Below are positions 34,094 to 41,111 of a stretch of DNA of 64,000 bases, in pieces; positions within the stretch are counted from its first letter, which is position 1; each line of letters opens with the position of its first letter. The notes under the pieces are model-generated. The model ran no database searches. It was given only the letters and a program-made list of their open reading frames with translations, and was not told the DNA's origin. Origin of the DNA: Lysobacterales bacterium (lineage in GTDB: Bacteria > Pseudomonadota > Gammaproteobacteria > Xanthomonadales > BPKI01); assembly GCA_026005055.1 (NCBI GenBank), contig BPKI01000001.1, forward strand, positions 744,001 to 808,000, read 5' to 3'. A program made the translations under genes and the position numbers.

Positions 34094-34298
34094 ATTCTTG
34101 TTCGCCGGCGTCCTCGCGATCGAGTTTTCGGTCAAAGGCGTCTTTGCGTTCGAGGCCGATCTTTTCCACGGCCTTCGCCCGTCCGATGGCCTTGATCTGG
34201 GCCTCGAAGACGGTTTTTTCCGGTGGCGGTTCTGGCTCGCGCGAACAGGCGCCGATGAAGGCGCTCAGGAGGAGGACAGCGCAGACTCGATGGATCAT
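34092..34298 (-). CDS. small lipoprotein, unknown function
   Basis: The protein has 68 residues. MIHRVCAVLLLSAFIGAC is a lipoprotein signal with the modified Cys18. The mature part (EPEPPPEK, then a charged helix ending DREDAGEQE) is short and hydrophilic. GGGGAG lies seven bases before the ATG. It would be anchored in the inner or outer membrane; the residue after the Cys is Ser, so it is not retained by an Asp+2 signal. The 3' end overlaps the T run of the terminator read from the other side. It is divergent from the AMP nucleosidase gene. Confidence 0.6.
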   Translation of the reverse strand: MIHRVCAVLLLSAFIGACSREPEPPPEKTVFEAQIKAIGRAKAVEKIGLERKDAFDRKLDREDAGEQE

Positions 34299-34387
34299 GG
34301 AAGGACTCCCCGTCGAGAGCCTTGCCAGTGTCCTCGCTCGGGCCAGGCATCGCAAGCGCGCGATCATCCGCGATCGGTGGTCGGGGG

Positions 34388-34393
34388 TATCAT
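34388..34393 (+). promoter_or_regulatory. -10-like TATCAT of the AMP nucleosidase gene
   Basis: TATCAT ends 33 nt before the ATG at 34427. There is no clear -35 box. Confidence 0.35.
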
Positions 34394-34426
34394 CGCCTGC
34401 CGCTTCCGCTGGCATGGGCTTGCAGC

Positions 34427-35203
34427 ATGCACGACAAGGTTGAGATCGTCCGCAACTGGTTACCGCGCTACACGGGCACCGAGCTCTCCGAGTTCGGGAG
34501 ATACGTGTTGTTGACCAACTTCAACAACTACCTCGAGATCTTCCGCGAGCAGGTGGGTGGCGAGATCAAGGGCCGGGATCGGCCCATGCCCAACATCACC
34601 GCCGATGGGATCACCATGATCAACTTCGGCATGGGCAGCGCCAATGCCGCGACGGTCATGGATCTGCTCAGCGCCATCCAGCCCGAGGCGGTGCTCTTCC
34701 TCGGCAAGTGCGGCGGACTCAAGAAGAAAAATCAGCTCGGCGACTTGATCCTGCCGATCGCCGCCATTCGCGGCGAGGGCACCTCGAATGATTACCTGCT
34801 GCCTGAAGTGCCGGCGCTCCCCGCATTCCAGCTCCAGCGCGCGGTCTCGACCACCATCCGCGACCTCGATTTCGACTACTGGACGGGCACGGTTTACACG
34901 ACCAATCGGCGGGTGTGGGAGCACGACGAAGAGTTCAAGAACTATCTCCGCAAGACCCGGGCGATGGCGATCGACATGGAGACCGCGACGATCTTCGCCG
35001 CCGGCTTCGCCAACCGCATCCCGAGCGGCGCCTTGCTGCTGGTCACCGATCAGCCGATGGTTCCCGAGGGTGTGAAGACCGAAACGAGCGATCGCCTGGT
35101 CACCGAGCGCTTCGTCGATCGTCACATCCGTATCGGCGTCGAGGCGCTGCGGCTCATCCGACGCCGCGGTAAGAGCGTGCGCCACTTGCGCTTCGAGGAT
35201 TGA
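34427..35203 (+). CDS. amn: AMP nucleosidase, short form
   Basis: The protein has 258 residues. It resembles the C-terminal catalytic domain of AMP nucleosidase: MINFGMGSANAATVMDLL, FLGKCGGLKKKNQLGDLILP, the TGTVYTTNRRVWEHDEEF substrate region, and AIDMETATIFAAGFAN, with the catalytic acid in LLVTDQP. The enzyme splits AMP to adenine and ribose 5-phosphate. It lacks the N-terminal regulatory domain of the 480-residue E. coli enzyme, as in many other bacteria. The frame is open upstream, but MHDKVEIVRNWLPRY is the family start. Confidence 0.87.
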   Translation: MHDKVEIVRNWLPRYTGTELSEFGRYVLLTNFNNYLEIFREQVGGEIKGRDRPMPNITADGITMINFGMGSANAATVMDLLSAIQPEAVLFLGKCGGLKKKNQLGDLILPIAAIRGEGTSNDYLLPEVPALPAFQLQRAVSTTIRDLDFDYWTGTVYTTNRRVWEHDEEFKNYLRKTRAMAIDMETATIFAAGFANRIPSGALLLVTDQPMVPEGVKTETSDRLVTERFVDRHIRIGVEALRLIRRRGKSVRHLRFED

Positions 35204-35209
35204 ATCGCA

Positions 35210-35509
35210 TCACCACTGGAACTGAAGGAAGGTCACCACGCCCTGGCCGTTCTCGAGCCGCGCCCGACACTCGAATTTCTGCCGGTACTCGTTCGGCAGC
35301 CCGGGAGAGAACACCACGGTCGATCGGACGCGGTATTGGCCATCCTGCTCCTCGACGTTGGCGCGCATGTCGCGTCGATCGAGGGTATGGCTGCGGTCGC
35401 CAATCCGCTCCTCGATCGCCTTCACGCAGGCGTCGATGATCCGTTCCGTTGGCTTTCCGCAGGCGGAGAGCAACGCGGCGATCAGGATCAGCAAGCGATG
35501 AACGCGCAT
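35210..35509 (-). CDS. small lipoprotein, unknown function
   Basis: The protein has 99 residues. MRVHRLLILIAALLSAC is a lipoprotein signal peptide with Cys17. The mature part is a compact domain: ERIIDACVKAIEERIGDR, then YRVRSTVVFSP and KFECRARLENGQGVVTF. A strong GGGAGGGTGAG sits right before the ATG, which fixes the start against an open frame upstream. Two further cysteines may pair. It is convergent with the AMP nucleosidase gene, six bases apart. No family is recognised. Confidence 0.65.
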   Translation of the reverse strand: MRVHRLLILIAALLSACGKPTERIIDACVKAIEERIGDRSHTLDRRDMRANVEEQDGQYRVRSTVVFSPGLPNEYRQKFECRARLENGQGVVTFLQFQW

Positions 35510-35564
35510 CTCACCCTCCCATGCACCGCCGGGGAAGGACCCCGTCGTGCCCACGGCTGAAAAC

Positions 35565-36956
35565 TTACTCCTCGCGCCCGCCGTTGTCATCCGCCGCCTG
35601 CAGCGGCGGATGCGGCGGGAACTCGGCGTAGAGCCGATAGCCCATGCGCGCAAGCAGACGCCTGGCACCCGGCGAGGCTCTGCCGGCGAGGAGTGCCCGG
35701 ACCGCCCCGGTGGCCGCTTCGGGCAGTACGAGCAGGGCTTCGAGCTCGGCTTTGTGCGAGAGGTAATCGAAAGGCAGCAGGAGGCTCAGGCTCCCATCGA
35801 CGTGTCGCACCCAGCTGCCTTCTTCGCTGATGCGCAGCCCGTCGAGGGGGCCGAAGCGTTCGCGGGCGATCAGAGCCATTCCGGCGAGACGGATCAGCGT
35901 GCGCGCCTCGAGCTCGTCTTGAGCCCGGCCGGCCAGCTCGAGCAAGTTCTCGCTCCCGGCGACGGGGGCGAGCGCTTCGAGGCGATCGGTGAAAGCGATC
36001 TGCAATCCGGGGCTAAAGGCGCCGTTGCGGAGGAAGCGGCGGACCGCCGGACCGGGAAAGCCTGCTCCGAGCAGCAAGCTCTCGTTGCGGTGACGGATGT
36101 CTGCGGGTGGAAGCTCCCAGACCAGCCGGTCGAGCCGCTGGCTCACCGAGACGGCTTCCGCCAGCGCGCCGGTCGCGCCGAGTGCGGCGCGAAAGCCGAC
36201 TTGTCCGCCGAGTTCCGCCCACGCGAGCTCGTCGAGCTGGGCATTGAGCAAGGGATTGGTGGTGTAAGGATCCACGCCCAGGCGGGCAGCGAGTTCGCGC
36301 CGCGCCCGGTTGTAGCCGATGTAGCGGAGCAGCAGCCGCTGGCCTTGCTGGCTCGCGGCCGAAAGCGTCTGTTCCGCATCGCTTTCTTCCTCGTTCTCCG
36401 AAGCGGTTCGTTCCCGCCGCTCGCGGATGGCATCGCCCAGATCGAGCGCCACCTGCCGGACCACGCGCAACGTGCGGCGAACCAGCCGGGCGATGCCCGA
36501 AGGCAGACCGCTGACCGTGCCGACCGGATCGCCGAGTACCTTGGCGAGCGCCTCTGCGGCACGTCGGCCCGATTCCGCGGTCGCATCGACGAAGGTTTCG
36601 AAGGAGCTGACCGTAGCGAGCGCGGCGATCGCCGGCAGCTCGCCGATGCGAATCTCGAGCAGCTCGACGCTCTCCACCACCAGTTCCCCGAAATCGCTTT
36701 CGAGGACGAAGACCCCGAAGCCGCCATTCACGGGCACGCGGTCGCGGATGCGGTGGTAAGGCCCCTTCAGCCACGCCTCGGGAACCAGCTCGGTGGCGCT
36801 CAAGATCGGGGTTTCCTCGCTCGGCTGCCAATCGGGGAAGGGTTCGAGGGCGGTGCTGGAGGCCGTGGAAGCGGATGCAGGGGCCGGCGCGCGGCTGGCG
36901 CAGCCGGCGAGCAGAAGCAGGAAAGCACTACTGAGAAGGCGCCGCGCGGAAAGCAT
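35565..36956 (-). CDS. large conserved-looking lipoprotein, unknown function
   Basis: The protein has 463 residues. MLSARRLLSSAFLLLLAGC gives Cys19 as lipidation site, followed by an Ala/Ser/Pro linker to about 40. The body is mostly helical, with VPVNGGFGVFVLESDFGELV, an acidic stretch (about 200-215), LRYIGYNRARRELAARLGVD, YTTNPLLNAQLDELAWAE and a C-terminal MGYRLYAEFPPHP. There are no membrane helices and no known catalytic motif. It lies 50 nt after the phosphoesterase gene on the same strand, so they are likely one operon with an envelope role. Function unknown. Confidence 0.68.
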   Translation of the reverse strand: MLSARRLLSSAFLLLLAGCASRAPAPASASTASSTALEPFPDWQPSEETPILSATELVPEAWLKGPYHRIRDRVPVNGGFGVFVLESDFGELVVESVELLEIRIGELPAIAALATVSSFETFVDATAESGRRAAEALAKVLGDPVGTVSGLPSGIARLVRRTLRVVRQVALDLGDAIRERRERTASENEEESDAEQTLSAASQQGQRLLLRYIGYNRARRELAARLGVDPYTTNPLLNAQLDELAWAELGGQVGFRAALGATGALAEAVSVSQRLDRLVWELPPADIRHRNESLLLGAGFPGPAVRRFLRNGAFSPGLQIAFTDRLEALAPVAGSENLLELAGRAQDELEARTLIRLAGMALIARERFGPLDGLRISEEGSWVRHVDGSLSLLLPFDYLSHKAELEALLVLPEAATGAVRALLAGRASPGARRLLARMGYRLYAEFPPHPPLQAADDNGGREE

Positions 36957-37006
36957 CACGCCTTGCAGTATGCCTTCCTCCGAGCGTCCCTGTCTTTCTC
37001 GATTCC

Positions 37007-37858
37007 CTAAGCGGCGAGGTCGAGTTCCGAGAGCCGCTCCATGGCGGCGAAGGCGGTCAGGGCCGTGGCCTGAAGACTCGGCTGCGCGCGCAAGCTCTCT
37101 TCGGCGAGCACCGCCTTGCGTTCGGTCCAATGGAGCAGCTCGAAGCCTCCGTCGGCGTTCTCGGCGAGGGCAGTGCAATGCTCTACGAAGTCGCCGCAGT
37201 TGAGATAGAGGCGAGAACCGATCGTGCGGATGGCGGCGAAGTGGATGTGGCCGCAGATCTGGCCATCCAGCCCCTCGGCTTCGGCGCGCGCGGCCGCCCG
37301 CTGCTCGAAGTCTTGGATGAAGGCGAGCGCCCGCCCGATTCTCGATTTGGCGTGGACGGACAGCGGGAAGTAGGGCAATCCGGCGCGGCGTCGCAGGCGA
37401 TTGAAATGACGATTCAGAAAGCAAAGCAGGCGATGTCCGGAGTCGCCGATGCGGGTGAGCCAGCTCCGGCCGATCCCCTCTTGGTCGAACTCATCGCCGT
37501 GGCTCACCCGGAAGCGCCGACCGTCGGCCCCCACGTGGATCGTTTCGCGGCAGACCTCGATCGCTCCGATACGCGATCCCGCGAGTGCACGGAAGGCGTG
37601 ATCGTGGTTGCCGGGGACGTAGCAAACTCGGATGCCGCGTCCGGGGAGCTCGAGCAAACGCGCGAGCACTTCGCCATGCGTCCTCGGCCAGAAAGGACGA
37701 CGGGCGAGCGCCTGGAGATCGAGGATGTCACCGACCAGGTAGAGTTGGCGGCAGCGCAGGTGCCTCAAAAAGTCGAGCAGATAGTCGGCTTGGCAGTCGG
37801 GACTGCCGAGATGGAGATCGCTGAGGAAGATGCTGCGATAGCCGGAAAGCGCCGCCAT
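37007..37858 (-). CDS. LpxH-like metallophosphoesterase
   Basis: The protein has 283 residues. All five metallophosphoesterase motifs are present: FLSDLHLGSPD, LVGDILDL, VPGNHDHAF, SHGDEFD and CGHIHFAA. It belongs to the broad UDP-2,3-diacylglucosamine diphosphatase-like group (COG2908), whose LpxH members cleave the lipid A precursor to lipid X. It is longer than E. coli LpxH and differs in the cap region, so the lipid A role is plausible rather than sure. It probably shares a transcript with the large lipoprotein. CACACT lies 32 nt before the ATG. Confidence 0.8.
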   Translation of the reverse strand: MAALSGYRSIFLSDLHLGSPDCQADYLLDFLRHLRCRQLYLVGDILDLQALARRPFWPRTHGEVLARLLELPGRGIRVCYVPGNHDHAFRALAGSRIGAIEVCRETIHVGADGRRFRVSHGDEFDQEGIGRSWLTRIGDSGHRLLCFLNRHFNRLRRRAGLPYFPLSVHAKSRIGRALAFIQDFEQRAAARAEAEGLDGQICGHIHFAAIRTIGSRLYLNCGDFVEHCTALAENADGGFELLHWTERKAVLAEESLRAQPSLQATALTAFAAMERLSELDLAA

Positions 37859-37975
37859 GCAGGGGGTTCGAGACCTTGGCGAACCGCTTCAGTGTGCCGA
37901 CCCGCCAAGACAGCCGGCTGACGCCGGCATGGCGTTTTCATGAAAGCGCGCCGCCGCTCATGGCGCCCCAGGCGC

Positions 37976-38344
37976 TCAAAGGAAGAACATGGCGACCGGG
38001 CATAAGGTGGCGGCGAGCCACACCAGGCTGCGCAAGGTCGCTTGGTCGGCAATGTAAAGCGCGCCATAGACCAAGCGCAGGACGATGAAACAGGCGGCGA
38101 GCGCATCGACATGCGCCTGCGGCTTGCCGGTGAGATGCGCGATGATCACCGCCGAGGCGAACAAAGGCAGCGCCTCGAAACCGTTGAGATGAGCCGCGTG
38201 GGCCCGCGCCCTCCAGCCGCTCAAGCTCGCCTGGAAATCGCGCGTGCGGCGATTGTCGAAGCCCTCGGCGCCCGCCTTGGCGATGCCGGTGAAGAGATAG
38301 GGCAGAAGTGCGGCGATGAGCACGCACCAGAACGCGATCGTCAT
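37976..38344 (-). CDS. MAPEG family membrane protein
   Basis: The protein has 122 residues and four membrane helices. The loop after helix 1 with NRRTRDFQASLSGWRARAHA and the HLNGFEALPLFASAVI segment are MAPEG-typical, as is RLVYGALYIADQATLRSLVW. Relatives are membrane glutathione transferases or of unknown role. It stands alone on the minus strand. TAGGAT (38386-38381) lies 36 nt before the ATG. Confidence 0.85.
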   Translation of the reverse strand: MTIAFWCVLIAALLPYLFTGIAKAGAEGFDNRRTRDFQASLSGWRARAHAAHLNGFEALPLFASAVIIAHLTGKPQAHVDALAACFIVLRLVYGALYIADQATLRSLVWLAATLCPVAMFFL

Positions 38345-38514
38345 GGCGTTGTCTCGAGGCGAGTGGATTCGGCTTCGCTGATCCTAGCCGAGGCGCTTCC
38401 GTTGCGCAGCCACGCATGCATCGTTACGCTGAGGTCGGCATCGACGCAGGCGGCGATTTGCGAGCCGGACCTCGCCGTCGGGATTCGGACTGTGCATCGT
38501 CGGCGAAGCGAGCC

Positions 38515-40083
38515 ATGCGAGCCCTGCTCACCCTCCATCAGGAAGGTGCCGAGCGCACCATCGAGATCCGAGGGGTCGCCACCCTCGGACGCGGATTGCA
38601 TGCGGACATCCGGGTCGAGGAACCGACCGTATCGCGGCGTCATGCCGAACTCCGTTTCGATGAGCGGAGCTGGTGGCTGCGCGATCTCGGCAGCCGCAAC
38701 GGCACCCTGCGCAACGGCGAGCCGGTGACCGCCATCGCGGTCCCCTTGGAAAGCGGTGATCGACTGCAGTTCGGGCGCCTGCAGGCCTCGTTCCATCTCG
38801 TGGAGGAGCCGGTTGCGAAGGCCCCGACGTTGCCGCCCCGCGCCTCGCGGCTCTATCAGCGCATGCTCGGCACCACCCGCTTGCTCTGCGACCTCAGCAT
38901 GCTCGCCGCCCAATGCGGCGGGGACGCCGAAGAGTTCGCGGAGCGCTGCGGCGAACGGCTGCATCGCAGCCTCCCCGGACTGAGCCGCATCGCGATCCTG
39001 CAGCCGGTGAGGATCGGCGGCGCGTGGGTGGAACGCTTCCGGCATCCGGCCGAGGCCGAGCCGCTCTCGCCTTCCCTCCGTCGGGCGATCGCCGCCGAGG
39101 CCGCCGAGCAACCTCACGGATTCCTCGCCCTCGACGCCGAGACGCGGCAGGCCTTTCGCGATCGCCATCGTCTGACGGAGGCGACGGATGGGCCTGCGTG
39201 GTCGGCGTTCCCGATGCGGCTTGCGGGCGAAATGCTGGGCGCGCTGTATGTGGAAGGTGCATCGGGCGAACAGGGGCTCGATCCAGCGGATCGCGACGTC
39301 TGGCTGGCGATCGCCGCCTTGTTCGCTGCGGCCTTCGCGCTGCGGGAGCCGCCGGCGCAGGCGCATGAATGGCGTCGTGCCCGGCGCATTCAGGAGAGCT
39401 TCCTCCCCTCGGCGTTGCCGTCGATTCCCGGCTACCGGATCGCCGAACTCATCCAACCGGCGGGCGGCCTCTCCCACGAACTCTACGACCAGCTCAGCCT
39501 CGGCGATGGCCGTCCGCTCACCGTTCTCGCCCGAGTCCAGGCGGAGGGCATCGGCGGTGCCCTGCTCGCCGCCCGCCTTGGCGCGTATCTCCGGCGCGAG
39601 GCCGTGGCCTCGCGGTCCCCGGGCGATCTGCTCGCCACCCTCAACCGCCTGAGCCTGCGCGAGCTCGAGCCGGAGGCCTCCGTGGCGATGCTCGCCTTCG
39701 CTCTCGATCCGGCGCGCGGTGCCTTCGAGATCGCCGCTGCGGGCCACGTGCCGCCCTTCGTTCGGCGTGCGCTCGACGGTGAGGTCGAGACGCTCGATTA
39801 TCCGCCGAAACCGCCGCTCGGTCTGGACGCGACGGCGCGCTTTCCAAGCCTCGGCGGCACATTACGGGAAGGCGACCTGCTGCTGCTTTACTCAGCGGGG
39901 CTGATCGAGGGGGCGAGCGCGGAGGGCGAACGCTTCGGTCCTGCGCGAGTACTCGGCTTGCTCGCCCAGCATCCGCATGCCCCGGCACTGGTCGAGGCTT
40001 TACGCGCGGCGCTCGCGGCGCATCTCGGGGACTCGCCTCGGGCGACCGATGTATCGCTCGTCGCCATCGAGCGCGAGTACTAG
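38515..40083 (+). CDS. FHA-GAF-SpoIIE/RsbU-like protein with degenerate phosphatase
   Basis: The protein has 522 residues. Residues 1-97 are a canonical FHA domain (TLGRGLHADIRV, TVSRRHAELRF, GSRNGTLRNG). Residues 110-285 look like a GAF domain, and 300-520 align with PP2C phosphatases of the RsbU/SpoIIE type. The phosphatase has lost metal ligands: the usual GGDFYD reads GGLSHELYD, GDVSGHG reads ARVQAEGIG, and YTDG reads YSAG. The LNRLSLRELEPEASVAM and AAGHVPPFVRR motifs remain. It is likely a non-catalytic signalling protein that reads phosphothreonine. FHA begins at this ATG, which rules out the longer open frame. It is monocistronic. Confidence 0.78.
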   Translation: MRALLTLHQEGAERTIEIRGVATLGRGLHADIRVEEPTVSRRHAELRFDERSWWLRDLGSRNGTLRNGEPVTAIAVPLESGDRLQFGRLQASFHLVEEPVAKAPTLPPRASRLYQRMLGTTRLLCDLSMLAAQCGGDAEEFAERCGERLHRSLPGLSRIAILQPVRIGGAWVERFRHPAEAEPLSPSLRRAIAAEAAEQPHGFLALDAETRQAFRDRHRLTEATDGPAWSAFPMRLAGEMLGALYVEGASGEQGLDPADRDVWLAIAALFAAAFALREPPAQAHEWRRARRIQESFLPSALPSIPGYRIAELIQPAGGLSHELYDQLSLGDGRPLTVLARVQAEGIGGALLAARLGAYLRREAVASRSPGDLLATLNRLSLRELEPEASVAMLAFALDPARGAFEIAAAGHVPPFVRRALDGEVETLDYPPKPPLGLDATARFPSLGGTLREGDLLLLYSAGLIEGASAEGERFGPARVLGLLAQHPHAPALVEALRAALAAHLGDSPRATDVSLVAIEREY

Positions 40084-40086
40084 GGT

Positions 40087-40092
40087 TACACT
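40087..40092 (+). promoter_or_regulatory. -10-like TACACT of gstA
   Basis: TACACTGG ends 30 nt before the ATG, the same word and spacing as at maeB and hemJ. Confidence 0.4.
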
Positions 40093-40122
40093 GGCGTCTT
40101 CCCAACCCACCCCTTGGCGACC

Positions 40123-40740
40123 ATGAAGCTCTACTACTCCCCGGGTGCCTGCTCGCTTTCACCGCACATCGCCCTGCGCGAGGCGGGGCTTTCCTTCACC
40201 CCGGTGCGGGTGGACTTGAGGCGGCGGCAGACCGCCGATGGCCAGCCGCTCGAGGCGATCAACCCCAAAGGCTACGTGCCCGTCCTCGAGTTCGACGACG
40301 GGCAGCGCTTGACCGAGGGCATCGCGATCGTGCTCTGGATCGCCGATCAGGTGCCGGAGCGTCGGCTCGCGCCGCCGCCAGGCGAGTTCGCACGGTATCG
40401 CTTGCTCGAGTGGCTGAGCTTCATTTCGACCGAGCTGCACAAAGCCTTCTCGCCGCTCTTCGACCCGCAGGCGCCGGAGGCGACCAAGGAACGCCAGCGC
40501 CAGCGCATCGCGCAGCGCTTGGACTTCGTGGCGCAGGCGCTCGCGGATCGCCCCTACCTGCTCGAACAGGGCTTCACCGTGGCCGACGGCTATCTCTTCA
40601 CCGTCCTCGGCTGGGGGCAATACGTGGGCTTCGATCTTTCGCCCTGGCCGGTGCTCACCGCCTACCGCGTCCGGATCGCCGAGCGGCCGGCGGTGCGCGA
40701 GGCGCTCAAGGCCGAAGGCCTGCTCAAGGAGGCCGCCTAA
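40123..40740 (+). CDS. gstA: glutathione S-transferase, GstA type
   Basis: The protein has 205 residues and matches the bacterial beta-class GST. The thioredoxin-like N-terminal domain has KLYYSPGACSLSPHIALREA, where Cys10 is the beta-class cysteine, NPKGYVPVLEFDDGQRLTEG is the glutathione site, and the helical C-terminal domain has FTVADGYLFTVLGW. It conjugates glutathione to electrophiles in the cytoplasm. A TTG three codons upstream is possible, but ATG 40123 matches E. coli GstA. Confidence 0.92.
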   Translation: MKLYYSPGACSLSPHIALREAGLSFTPVRVDLRRRQTADGQPLEAINPKGYVPVLEFDDGQRLTEGIAIVLWIADQVPERRLAPPPGEFARYRLLEWLSFISTELHKAFSPLFDPQAPEATKERQRQRIAQRLDFVAQALADRPYLLEQGFTVADGYLFTVLGWGQYVGFDLSPWPVLTAYRVRIAERPAVREALKAEGLLKEAA

Positions 40741-40744
40741 AGGC

Positions 40745-40773
40745 TTGCCAGGGCCTGGTGCAGGTCCTAAGCT
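40745..40773 (+). promoter_or_regulatory. promoter of the riboswitch-btuB unit
   Basis: TTGCCA (40745-40750), a 17-nt spacer and TAAGCT (40768-40773) place the transcription start near 40780, right at the 5' edge of the cobalamin riboswitch. Confidence 0.5.
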
Positions 40774-40780
40774 TCGCGCC

Positions 40781-40965
40781 GCCAGGTGTCCGCCGTCCGC
40801 TCGGGCGGCGGGTGAAACGGGAAGCCCGTGCAAATCGGGCACTGCCCCCGCAACGGTGAGCCCGGCAGCGCCGCATCGAAGGCCACTGCGCGAAAGCGCG
40901 GGAAGGTGATGCGGCCGGGGTGCGCAAGCGCCCCTCCGGGGAGTCCGGAGACCGGCCTGGCCTCG
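40781..40965 (+). promoter_or_regulatory. cobalamin (AdoCbl) riboswitch
   Basis: The region has the conserved aptamer words in order: GGTGAAACGGGAAGCC near 40811, GCAAATCGGGCACTGCCCCC near 40830, CGCAACGGTGAGCCC near 40849, and the B12 box GAGTCCGGAGACCGGCC at 40941-40957. It lies 150 nt upstream of btuB in sense orientation, which fits control of B12 uptake by adenosylcobalamin. The 145 nt up to the btuB ATG act as expression platform. Confidence 0.93.
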
Positions 40966-41041
40966 ATCCGGGACGTTCCGCACCGGATCGCCGGGGTGCC
41001 GCGGTGGGCGGTGCCGGCCGGTAAGGGGCGGGTGTCTTTGC

Positions 41042-41105
41042 GCCTCCGCCGCGACCGCCAGCGTGCCTCCGGAAGTCTGCGCGGGATGGCGTTCACGTCG
41101 GAGGC
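41042..41105 (+). promoter_or_regulatory. candidate expression platform: Shine-Dalgarno with two matching anti-sequences
   Basis: The btuB Shine-Dalgarno region CGGAGGC (41099-41105) is the exact complement of GCCTCCG, present twice upstream (41042-41048 and 41065-41071). Pairing would hide the ribosome site. The riboswitch may therefore act on translation. No T-run terminator is visible. Confidence 0.45.
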
Positions 41106-41111
41106 TTTCCC

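Noticed and set aside
35547-37010. A 487-codon open frame antisense to the large lipoprotein
   Set aside because: The lipoprotein strand has a signal peptide and lipobox; the antisense product is compositionally biased.
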